A model generated the notes under the pieces. It worked only from the letters and a program-made list of their open reading frames with translations. It ran no database searches and was not told where the DNA came from. The translations under genes were made by a program, and so were the position numbers. From UBA12170 sp964293475 (GTDB lineage: Bacteria; Bacteroidota; Bacteroidia; Bacteroidales; UBA12170), in the NCBI GenBank assembly GCA_964293475.1, contig CAXYYJ010000004.1, positions 1 to 64,000 on the forward strand: a stretch of 64,000 nt of DNA, written 5' to 3'. Positions 44,324 to 51,889 of the stretch are shown piece after piece (position 1 is the first letter of the stretch; each line of letters starts with the position of its first letter).

Positions 44324-45535
44324 ATGATGACTTCCAAGAAATTTGATCCGGCAACCAATATTCAGCGCCTTGAGCAATTTGGCGAATTTGGCGATGTAAA
44401 CCCTTCTATAACCGACAGCAGCACATTCACTTTTATGAGTGCTCAATCCATGGTCGATACTTTTCATGGCGAAACTCAGGGGTGTTTTTTATATTCCCGC
44501 CACTGGAATCCAAGCAATAAGTATTTATCCGACGCATTGGCTGCCATGGAAGGCACCGAAGCCGCATGGGTAACAGGCAGTGGAATGGCCGCTATTACCA
44601 CGGTGCTATTGCAGTTGTGTAACTCGGGCGATCATATAGTTACCAGCGTAACCACTTATGGCGGAACCTATGCTTTTTTAAAGAACTATTTGCCCAAATT
44701 CAACATCGACGTAACTTTTGTTAATATATCTGATTTAAAGGCGGTTGAAGCTGCCATTAAACCAAACACCAAAGTCATTTATACCGAAAGCATGACCAAT
44801 CCCATGCTTCAGATTTCCGACATGCCAAGGCTGAGCGAAATATCTAAAAAGCACGGTGTTCAATTAGTGGTTGACAATACTTTTACGCCTATGATTTTTT
44901 CTCCCTACCTGTTGGGAGCCGACATTGTGGTGTACTCCATGACCAAGTTTATCAATGGTAAAAACGATTTAGTGGCCGGAGCCATTTGTGCCAAGGGTGA
45001 GTTTATCAATGCCATAAGCGATGTAAACAGTGGAACCGCCATGCTTTTAGGGCCGGTTTTAGATCCATTGCGCTCCTCAGGAATCCTTAAAAACCTGCAT
45101 ACACTTCACATTCGTTTGATGCAGCACAGCAAAAATGCCATGTATCTGGCTAAAAAATTCAAAGAAATAGGCTTGAAATTTAACTATCCCGGTTTGCCCG
45201 ACCACAAAGACCACGAGTTAATGAATTCCATGCGCAATCCGGAGTTTGGTTATGGTGGAATGATTGCCATTGATATGGAAACTGTGGAAAGAGCCAGCAA
45301 ATTGATGGAAATGATGCAAATAAGGGGAGTGGGTTACCACGCGGTGAGTCTGGGTTATTTCAAAACCCTGTTCAGCAATTCGGGTAAATCCACCAGCAGC
45401 GAAGTTCCCGATGATGTTCAGGCTGAAATGGGTATGTCGCCAGGACTCGTAAGATTTTCCGTAGGACTCGATCACGATATCGAGAATACCTTCAATGTCA
45501 TTTATTCCTGTCTCAAAGACCTGGAATTGATATAA
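44324..45535 (+). CDS. Cys/Met-metabolism PLP enzyme (methionine gamma-lyase-like)
   Basis: A 403-residue fold-type I PLP enzyme. The PLP lysine is in VVYSMTKFINGKNDLVAG (K208). YSRHWNPS (about 57-64), EGTEAAWVTGSGMAAI and VVDNTFTPM are typical of the methionine gamma-lyase, cystathionine lyase and O-acetylhomoserine sulfhydrylase family. Substrate and reaction are not certain; catabolism of methionine to methanethiol is the best guess. I chose ATG 44324 (MMTSKK), just downstream of a clear promoter, over an upstream TTG. It is divergent from an Lrp regulator and has its own terminator. Confidence 0.88.
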   Translation: MMTSKKFDPATNIQRLEQFGEFGDVNPSITDSSTFTFMSAQSMVDTFHGETQGCFLYSRHWNPSNKYLSDALAAMEGTEAAWVTGSGMAAITTVLLQLCNSGDHIVTSVTTYGGTYAFLKNYLPKFNIDVTFVNISDLKAVEAAIKPNTKVIYTESMTNPMLQISDMPRLSEISKKHGVQLVVDNTFTPMIFSPYLLGADIVVYSMTKFINGKNDLVAGAICAKGEFINAISDVNSGTAMLLGPVLDPLRSSGILKNLHTLHIRLMQHSKNAMYLAKKFKEIGLKFNYPGLPDHKDHELMNSMRNPEFGYGGMIAIDMETVERASKLMEMMQIRGVGYHAVSLGYFKTLFSNSGKSTSSEVPDDVQAEMGMSPGLVRFSVGLDHDIENTFNVIYSCLKDLELI

Positions 45536-45561
45536 CATTTTGATTTTGTTTGACATGTATG

Positions 45562-45593
45562 GCCTCTTCATCGGTTGGTGAAGGGGCTTTTTT
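45562..45593 (+). terminator. Rho-independent terminator after the lyase-like gene
   Basis: Stem GCCTCTTCA / TGAAGGGGC (with a G-T pair and one mismatch), eight-base loop, six T. Confidence 0.8.
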
Positions 45594-45673
45594 ATGTCAT
45601 TGCAAAGCCGGTAGTTCCTGATTATTCTCAAAATTGAATTTTGATATACCCATCGTCTTTCGAACATTAATAC

Positions 45674-45681
45674 TAATTTTG
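45674..45681 (+). promoter_or_regulatory. Probable -7 element for the EamA transporter gene
   Basis: TAATTTTG matches TANNTTTG, 17 bases before the start at 45699. No -33 box at the usual spacing. Confidence 0.35.
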
Positions 45682-45698
45682 CCCGCTAAACCAAACAC

Positions 45699-46604
45699 AT
45701 GATTCTTAACCAACGTGCCAAAGGGTATTTCTTCGCTTTTCTATCGGTTTTGGCTACTTCGAATGTTTATATTTTTAGCAAGGCAGCTCTCGAAACCACT
45801 CCGGTTGCGGTTTTTGGAGTTTACTGGTTCGCCATGGGCTTACTGTGGAATTTGTTGTATTCCATAAAAACCCGTCAACTGGGCGAAATCAAATCTCAGC
45901 CAAAGCGGAATATTCTGATTCTTGTTGTACTCGGATTGCTCGAAACCGGAGGAACCACCTTTTTCTTTCTGGCCATTCAAGCCATTCCCAATCCCGCGGT
46001 GGTTTCGTTTCTGAGCTATTTCAATCCCGTTTTTATAACCATTCTGGGCACCATCATCTTGAAGGATCGTTACAATTTTTGGGAGATTCTGGGCATAGGG
46101 CTCATCATGACGGGTGCTTTTGTAATCAGTTATCAGGGGGGGACAAAAATTGAATCCATGTTTATTCATGGGTCGCATTATATGATTCTGAGTGCTTTAT
46201 TCTATGGGGTGAGTGCCATAATTGCCAAGAAAAGTATTCAGAAAATCAGTCCAACGCTATTGGCCACCAGCCGCAGTTTGCATTTGCTGGTATTTTCTGT
46301 TTTAATGGTTTTGTTGTTGAAAGAGAGCTGGGTTATCAGCAATTATTCCTTTTGGAATATTTTTATCGGGAGTATTTTAGGCCCGTTTTTAACAACCATT
46401 GCAGGATATTATGCATTTAAATACTTAGAAGTGAGTAGAGTAAGTATTTTGGGCAGCACCAAAGGTATTTTTGTACTTATAGGAGCCTACATTTATTTTG
46501 GCCGTTTTCCTTTGCCCATGCAATTGGTGGGTGGATTGCTGGCCATCACAGGGGTAATTCTAATTTCGTTTGGCAAGCTTATGCTGAAAAAGAAATCAAC
46601 CTAA
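45699..46604 (+). CDS. DMT-superfamily EamA transporter
   Basis: A 301-residue inner-membrane protein with about ten helices in two EamA repeats (about 8-145 and 155-300). GLLETGGTTFFFLAIQAIPNPAVVSF (broken here) and the closing second-repeat GPFLTTIAGYYAFKYLEVS segments match the family. Members export or import amino acids, metabolites or sugars; substrate unknown. The 3' end overlaps the convergent SirB1-like gene by nine bases. Confidence 0.88.
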   Translation: MILNQRAKGYFFAFLSVLATSNVYIFSKAALETTPVAVFGVYWFAMGLLWNLLYSIKTRQLGEIKSQPKRNILILVVLGLLETGGTTFFFLAIQAIPNPAVVSFLSYFNPVFITILGTIILKDRYNFWEILGIGLIMTGAFVISYQGGTKIESMFIHGSHYMILSALFYGVSAIIAKKSIQKISPTLLATSRSLHLLVFSVLMVLLLKESWVISNYSFWNIFIGSILGPFLTTIAGYYAFKYLEVSRVSILGSTKGIFVLIGAYIYFGRFPLPMQLVGGLLAITGVILISFGKLMLKKKST

Positions 46605-47459
46605 AATTTTTAAAAATTTTCTCAGGCTGTCTTTGTGGTGATGTTCGCCGCTGGTATCGTACGATTGAAAGAGTTCCTCGGCCAGTCGTTTCACTATGGT
46701 GATATTGTCGCAGGGCTCGAAATACTGTTTTTTCGGTTTAAGATTCAGCTGATTGATAAAGCTTTCGATATCTTCGCGCATAAACACGATTCCCTTATTA
46801 AAAGGATTGATATAGAACAGCACTTTGCTATCGCTCAACATGCGGTCGGAATTGGTATAGGCCAGCACAAAGTTTTCAGGCAAATTAACCCCAAGAACAG
46901 GTAAATCCAGGCTTTGGGCAATCTCCAGATATAGAATTGCCAAAATAACAGAGCTCCCGTTTCGTTTTTCAATCAAATCGCTGAGCAGGCTGCTTTGGTG
47001 ATGAAGCACATGGGTTTTATTTCCTTTGAAGTGGTAGATTTCGAACAGAACATGATTGAGGATATGAATTTTTTCAAGTGCTGTAAATTCGTCGCTAAGT
47101 TCTAACCACACATCCTTTTTAATTTTCTCCACTTGTTTTCTGATGATTTTCTCGTCGAGTTCGGGGTAGTGGAAGCAGGTGAAAATGATGGCCGCATCGA
47201 GCAAATTCAGCTGACCCTGCAAAAGCCAGTTTTTAAGAGCTTCTTCAGTTTTGTTAAACTGAATTTTTTGGTAAAGCGTTTTAATCCGTTTATCCGAAAG
47301 CTCATCTTTGTTTACAGTTGACGCGTGCTTAAGATAGGGCAGGGCTGTGGAGCCAATTTCTACAACCTTATGTTCAATCTGCGAAAATACTTCCGGGTCC
47401 GGATCATCAATAAGGTTGAGCAGCGCTGTTAAAATCGATTCGTCTGTAGTATTATTCAT
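46596..47459 (-). CDS. SirB1-family transglutaminase-like protein
   Basis: A 287-residue cytoplasmic protein matching the SirB1/transglutaminase-like family (PF13369-type). The core reads LIEKRNGSSVILAILYLEIAQ (broken here), then DLPVLGVNLPENFVLAY and FYINPFNKGIVFMREDIE. The catalytic Cys of true transglutaminases is replaced by Ser/other residues in many members; here the GSSVIL position holds serine, so activity is doubtful. Function is unknown. It overlaps the convergent EamA gene by nine bases. Confidence 0.83.
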   Translation of the reverse strand: MNNTTDESILTALLNLIDDPDPEVFSQIEHKVVEIGSTALPYLKHASTVNKDELSDKRIKTLYQKIQFNKTEEALKNWLLQGQLNLLDAAIIFTCFHYPELDEKIIRKQVEKIKKDVWLELSDEFTALEKIHILNHVLFEIYHFKGNKTHVLHHQSSLLSDLIEKRNGSSVILAILYLEIAQSLDLPVLGVNLPENFVLAYTNSDRMLSDSKVLFYINPFNKGIVFMREDIESFINQLNLKPKKQYFEPCDNITIVKRLAEELFQSYDTSGEHHHKDSLRKFLKILG

Positions 47460-47867
47460 TGTTCTATGTGTAATTAGGACAAATGTAAATCTGCTGAAGC
47501 TCTTTTTGCTCGTTGGCTGTTAAAACTTATTAAACAGAAAATGTTAATCAAACCCCTTAAAATTCCCCCCGGGAATGCTCAAATAAGGAAGCTCTTTAGA
47601 TTGGTTTTTCCCATCAAAAACATGCATGCCGACTCATTTTTAGGTAATTTTTGAAAGATGAAGAGCGCTTTTTTGCAACTAAAATTTCGCAATTGCAATA
47701 GTATTCAGATGAATTTGGAGCAGACAGAGATAGCGTTTGAAATAATAGATTGATATTAAATGACAGATAATGAATGGAATGTGAAAGGAGCAGTGTATAT
47801 TTTTTACCTTGATACATCCAAAATTTAAAAAGTTTTGCGGGTAACTTGCCAAATAAGAAAAATGATG
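47460..47867. other. Intergenic region before tRNA-Ser
   Basis: About 400 bases with no supportable gene. The only structure seen is a short TTCCC-CCC-GGGAA hairpin near 47563-47575. Confidence 0.5.
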
Positions 47868-47875
47868 TATTTTCG
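47845..47875 (+). promoter_or_regulatory. Possible tRNA-Ser promoter
   Basis: CTTG (47845-47848) as a -33-like box, a 19-base spacer and TATTTTCG (47868-47875) as a -7-like box end four bases before the tRNA. Both deviate from consensus by one base. Confidence 0.4.
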
Positions 47876-47879
47876 CGCC

Positions 47880-47967
47880 GGAGAAATGGCAGAGCGGTTT
47901 AATGCGGCGGTCTTGAAAACCGTTGAAGGTGAAACTTCCGGGGGTTCGAATCCCTCTTTCTCCGCCA
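47880..47967 (+). tRNA. tRNA-Ser (anticodon UGA)
   Basis: An 88-base class II tRNA. Acceptor stem GGAGAAA pairs with TTTCTCC, followed by the discriminator G and an encoded CCA (47965-47967). The anticodon loop CTTGAAA gives TGA. The long variable arm (TTGAAGGTGAAACTTCC) and the T loop GGTTCGAATCC are present. It reads UCA codons. An intrinsic terminator follows. Confidence 0.96.
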
Positions 47968-47973
47968 AAAAAG

Positions 47974-48005
47974 AATCCTTTGTTGTAATCGACAAAGGAT
48001 TTTTT
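47974..48005 (+). terminator. Terminator after tRNA-Ser
   Basis: Stem AATCCTTTGT / ACAAAGGATT (ten pairs, eight-base loop) with a short T tract. Confidence 0.85.
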
Positions 48006-48066
48006 AGTTTTTGGCGGTTTTCTTTTTGGGGGGTTAGGGAGTTTTATTAAGGGTTGATGTTTTTCT

Positions 48067-48570
48067 TTATTCAGTAGACACATCCACATTTTGATGGTCA
48101 TAACTCAGGCCTTTGGCCAATTTCCATTGCCCGTTTTCGAGCAACCACACATGAGTGAATTTGGCAATGCTGGTTAAATAGGCTGGCTTGTCGGATTCAA
48201 TGGCATAGAATTGATGCTCCCCGGTTTGAATGGCTCCATATAAAACTCCGTTTTTCTCTAAGGGAAAAACCTGCATTGTATTCCGATTCAATACTCTTTT
48301 GGCTTGATAAGGCAATTTACAGAGCCCATTTTGAATGCCATCTATAAACTCTGCTTTTGAAGGAGTAATTCCAGCCTGGTCGTGGAAAAATTCAAAGTCA
48401 TCGCTCACCAGTATTTCAAATTGTTGAATGTCGCAGGTGTTGAAACCAATATTGAAAAGGAGGCTATCCTTTTCTAAAATCAACTGAAATAATTCCGCTG
48501 TTTTTTCGGTTTGCCCAAAGGTTGCCAGGCTTAAAATTAAGGAATAGAATATTAGTTTTGCTTTTTTCAT
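48067..48570 (-). CDS. Exported NTF2-like (DUF4440/SnoaL-type) protein
   Basis: A 167-residue protein with a signal peptide (about 1-20). The body is an alpha+beta cone of the NTF2-like superfamily: TAELFQLILEKDSLLFNIGF helix, then VSDDFEFFHDQAGITPSKAEF and the strand TSIAKFTHVWLLENGQWKLA. Such proteins bind small molecules or act as enzymes; function unknown. It is monocistronic and convergent with the tRNA. Confidence 0.8.
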   Translation of the reverse strand: MKKAKLIFYSLILSLATFGQTEKTAELFQLILEKDSLLFNIGFNTCDIQQFEILVSDDFEFFHDQAGITPSKAEFIDGIQNGLCKLPYQAKRVLNRNTMQVFPLEKNGVLYGAIQTGEHQFYAIESDKPAYLTSIAKFTHVWLLENGQWKLAKGLSYDHQNVDVSTE

Positions 48571-48883
48571 ATTGGATAATGATAAAATTTCTATTGAGTA
48601 GCTTTACAATGTTTTAATTCCAGAATACTTTGAAAAATCAAATATCTCATTTTAATGGCAAAAATACTCCTTTCACAATAAGTAATTCTGATTGTCAATC
48701 TCCAGGTCTTTATATGCATACTTCATCTGTTTTGTTGCTGATAGCTCATATAATATTCTTAGGAAATTAGCGCGGGTAGCATTACATCTAATCACTCCCA
48801 AATTTTTCCTGAAAAAGTTCCCCAACTATTATTATTTTTGAGGTTTCAATGTGTTTGAGTTCTACCTTTAAAAAACTTGTAAA
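48571..48883. other. Intergenic region upstream of the GWxTD operon
   Basis: About 310 bases with no gene. A -7-like TATTTTTG lies at 48833-48840, 44 bases before the GWxTD start; no -33 partner at the standard distance is clear. Confidence 0.4.
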
Positions 48884-50350
48884 ATGAAGAAGATATTTCT
48901 GTTGAGTCTTACCTTGTTAGCCCCCTGGCTCTTGTCGGCTCAGAATCTCAGTGCCAGTTTAAACTTTGCCCGTTTCTATAATCCCGAGCTGGGGCCTTAT
49001 ATCGAAACCTATCTTTCCGTGGATTTGAACGGACTGAAAAAAGTATCGGCTCCTGATGGCAAATACATGGCTCAGGTGAATCTCCTGCTTCTTTTTAAAC
49101 AAAACGACAGCATCAAAGAGTTTAGCAAAACGCTATTAAACAGCCCTTTGGTCAACGATACCAATCCAACCAATATTCTCTTTTATGACCAACAACGGTT
49201 TTTTCTGCCCAAAGGTTATTATGAGCTCGAAATAGAATTCAGCGATGCCAACAACAACGATAAACCAAGCAAAGCTTTTGCTGTGATAGATTTGGATTAT
49301 AACCGAAACAAAGTGCAAATCAGCGATATAGAGCTTCTTAGCTCATACGCCAAAAGCACAGAATGGAAAACCAATACCAAAAACGGTTACGATATGGTTC
49401 CCCATGTATCTAATTTCTACCCTTCAACCGATACCATGCTCACCTTTTATTCCGAGATTTACAATACCGATAAGGCTTTTGGTGCCAATGAGAAATTTTT
49501 AGCCACCGCTTATGTTTCGCCGGTAGGAAGAAATCAAATGGTAAATAGCCTGATCCTGCGCCAGAAAATGGAAGCCCGTCCCGTGAATGTTATTCTTTCT
49601 CAATTCAATATCAGCTCCTTACCCAGCGGAAATTATCAGGTGGTGGTCGAAATCAGAAATAAAAGCAACGAGTTTATCGAAGCACGCCAAACCATGTTTC
49701 AGGTGAGTCGTCCCGAAATTCCATTGGATAATCAATTGCTGGCAACAAAACCTGTCGAAAATACCTTTGTTAGCGCATTCTCCACCGATTCGCTCAATAT
49801 TCAAATTGAGAGTATTTTCCCCATTGCCGATGCCACCGAGCGCGTCACCATTAAAAATCTGCTTCGCGAAGGCTCAGAGAATTACAAGAGAAATTATCTC
49901 TTTTATTTCTGGCAACAGCGCGATGCTACAAGTCCCCAATTGGCCTGGAAAGCTTATCAGATTGAATTGACAAAAGCCGACAATAGTTTCGGAAATAAAT
50001 ATCAAAGGGGCTATCAAACCGATCGCGGAAGGATTTATCTGCAATATGGCCCACCAAATACCATTGTCGATGAGGAGTTTGATACAGGAGGTGGCCAGGG
50101 AGAGAACAATGTTCCCTATGAAATATGGCATTATTACTCCATTGGCGAACAGCGCGATGGAAAATTCGTTTTCTACAATCCGCATTTGGTTCCCAATGGA
50201 TATACGCTTTTGCACAGCAATGTGGTGGGTGAAATCAACAACCCCCATTGGCAGACTTATCTTAAAAGAAACCAGTTGGAATCTATCGATGCACCCACCA
50301 ACGACCGTTTCGACGGGCGTTCGGGCGAGCTTTACAACAATCCTCGCTAA
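48884..50350 (+). CDS. Exported GWxTD-domain protein
   Basis: A 488-residue protein with a signal peptide (about 1-20). Two beta-sandwich-like regions (about 25-280) precede the GWxTD region, here GYQTDRGRIYLQYGPPN (about 370-386), and a following YEIWHYYSIG. The named motif thus has Tyr in place of Trp and Gln for x. The family is common in Bacteroidota and its role is unknown. It heads an operon with a glycosyltransferase (17-base gap) and a small repeat protein. Confidence 0.85.
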   Translation: MKKIFLLSLTLLAPWLLSAQNLSASLNFARFYNPELGPYIETYLSVDLNGLKKVSAPDGKYMAQVNLLLLFKQNDSIKEFSKTLLNSPLVNDTNPTNILFYDQQRFFLPKGYYELEIEFSDANNNDKPSKAFAVIDLDYNRNKVQISDIELLSSYAKSTEWKTNTKNGYDMVPHVSNFYPSTDTMLTFYSEIYNTDKAFGANEKFLATAYVSPVGRNQMVNSLILRQKMEARPVNVILSQFNISSLPSGNYQVVVEIRNKSNEFIEARQTMFQVSRPEIPLDNQLLATKPVENTFVSAFSTDSLNIQIESIFPIADATERVTIKNLLREGSENYKRNYLFYFWQQRDATSPQLAWKAYQIELTKADNSFGNKYQRGYQTDRGRIYLQYGPPNTIVDEEFDTGGGQGENNVPYEIWHYYSIGEQRDGKFVFYNPHLVPNGYTLLHSNVVGEINNPHWQTYLKRNQLESIDAPTNDRFDGRSGELYNNPR

Positions 50351-50367
50351 GGTTAAGCCTTTCTTAT

Positions 50368-51387
50368 ATGAAGGTTAAAGTTGCTATTGTTATTCTGAAC
50401 TGGAATGGTAAAAAGTTTTTGGAAAACTTTCTGCCTTCGGTGGTTCAAAACTCCCCCGATTATGCCAGCATCGTTGTGGCCGACAATAACTCGTCCGACG
50501 ATTCCATCGATTTTCTTAAAATCAATTATCCTCAAATCCGCATCATTATCAATGCTGAAAATGGGGGATATTCCAAAGGCTATAATGATGCTTTGCAACT
50601 GATTGATGCCGAATATTATGTGCTGCTCAACAGCGATATAGAAGTGACAAGCGGTTGGGTTGAACCCATCATTTCGCTGATGGATTCTCAGTTAAACATA
50701 GCTGCTTGTCAGCCTAAAATTCTTTCGTGGCACCAAAAGACTCATTTTGAATATGCTGGCGCAGGCGGCGGATTTATCGATAAATATGGCTATCCTTTTT
50801 GCAGGGGAAGAATTTTTCAGGAGCTCGAAGAAGATTTGGGTCAATATGACGATAGGCAGGAGGTATTTTGGGCAACAGGAGCTTGTATGTTTGTGAGAGC
50901 GCAGGTTTTTCATGAACTGGGTGGTTTAGACAACGATTTTTTTGCTCATATGGAAGAGATAGATTTTTGCTGGCGAGCAAAAAATGCTGGTTATCAGATA
51001 TATTATGAGCCAAAATCGGTGATTTATCATGTGGGTGGCGGAACATTACCCAAAAACAATCCACGAAAAACCTATTTGAACTTTCGCAATAATTTTTATC
51101 TCATCCTGAAAAATGCGGAATCGAAAAGGGTGATTCAGATTTTTCTGTGGAGGCTTTGGCTCGACGGGGTTGCGGGGATTAAGTTTTTTCTCGATGGCAA
51201 CCGCCGCGATACCTGGGCTGTAATAAAAGCACATTTTTCCTTCTATTTTCATTTGGGTCATTTTTACCAAAAAAGGCGGAAACTAAGTCAGAAACCGGTA
51301 ACCCAGGTTTATCAGCGAAATATTGTTTTTGAGCATTTTGTGAGAAAAATCAAAAAATTTTCCGACCTTCCCAACCGTTTTAGCTAA
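50368..51387 (+). CDS. Family 2 glycosyltransferase
   Basis: A 339-residue GT-A enzyme. The start VAIVILNWNGKKFLENFLPS, the VVADNNSSDDSIDFL segment, the metal motif LLNSDIEV (about 90-97) and FFAHMEEIDFCWRAKNAGY (split here) match the rhamnosyl/GT2 branch. A C-terminal amphipathic tail (about 265-339) is basic. It probably transfers a sugar from a nucleotide-sugar to an envelope acceptor; donor unknown. It is the second gene of the GWxTD operon, 11 bases before the repeat protein. Confidence 0.9.
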   Translation: MKVKVAIVILNWNGKKFLENFLPSVVQNSPDYASIVVADNNSSDDSIDFLKINYPQIRIIINAENGGYSKGYNDALQLIDAEYYVLLNSDIEVTSGWVEPIISLMDSQLNIAACQPKILSWHQKTHFEYAGAGGGFIDKYGYPFCRGRIFQELEEDLGQYDDRQEVFWATGACMFVRAQVFHELGGLDNDFFAHMEEIDFCWRAKNAGYQIYYEPKSVIYHVGGGTLPKNNPRKTYLNFRNNFYLILKNAESKRVIQIFLWRLWLDGVAGIKFFLDGNRRDTWAVIKAHFSFYFHLGHFYQKRRKLSQKPVTQVYQRNIVFEHFVRKIKKFSDLPNRFS

Positions 51388-51398
51388 CCAAACAAGTC

Positions 51399-51812
51399 AT
51401 GAAACGCGGACATTTAGAAACCTATCCCACCAAGATTTTGCTGGCCTTTGGTGAAGCCATCAGCGGAAAAGAGCAGTTTTTTACCTGGCTTATGGAGAAT
51501 AAATATCCGGAGCTTGCCGCTTTGGCCAAGTCAATCAGGGGGGGAGAGAACAGTGTTCAATGGCTTATTAAAAATGGGTTTCCGCAGTTTGCAGCTTTCG
51601 ACAGCGCTGTGCATAACGATAAGCGGGCCATCATGTGGCTTCATCATTATAAGTTTACCCTCCTTATCCGCTTAGCCGACGCTGCAAGGGGCACACCCGT
51701 AGCTATACGGTGGTTCGAACAAAACAATCTGCTGATATTTAGTGTAATAGCTCAAAAAATTAAATCATTCGTCGACCAACAAACCTTCGATGTTCACAAG
51801 CGACGATTTTAA
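51399..51812 (+). CDS. Small protein of 25-residue helical repeats
   Basis: A 137-residue protein I do not recognise. Its sequence is a tandem array with an exact 25-residue period. Tryptophans at 30, 55, 80 and 105 each open a unit of the form xW(L/F)xxNx(Y/F)PxxAAxxxSxxGxxxx(V/I). Four clear units and one degenerate N-terminal half unit are present. The pattern (two short helices per unit) suggests an alpha solenoid for protein or nucleic acid binding, similar in size to ankyrin-like short repeats. No signal peptide. It is the third gene of the GWxTD/glycosyltransferase operon. Confidence 0.75.
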   Translation: MKRGHLETYPTKILLAFGEAISGKEQFFTWLMENKYPELAALAKSIRGGENSVQWLIKNGFPQFAAFDSAVHNDKRAIMWLHHYKFTLLIRLADAARGTPVAIRWFEQNNLLIFSVIAQKIKSFVDQQTFDVHKRRF

Positions 51813-51857
51813 CGTTAATTTTTATTTTGTTCAATACACAGATTAAAGATTTATTCT

Positions 51858-51865
51858 TAAATTTG
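51858..51865 (+). promoter_or_regulatory. Probable -7 element for the C1 peptidase gene
   Basis: TAAATTTG matches TANNTTTG, 24 bases before 51890. The nearest TTTG is 28 bases upstream, longer than usual spacing. Confidence 0.35.
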
Positions 51866-51889
51866 AGTAACCACAATCACTAATATATT

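Noticed and set aside
47614..47817. Small minus-strand open frame before the tRNA
   Set aside because: No start context, no family features, strongly biased composition; it lies in AT-rich intergenic DNA.
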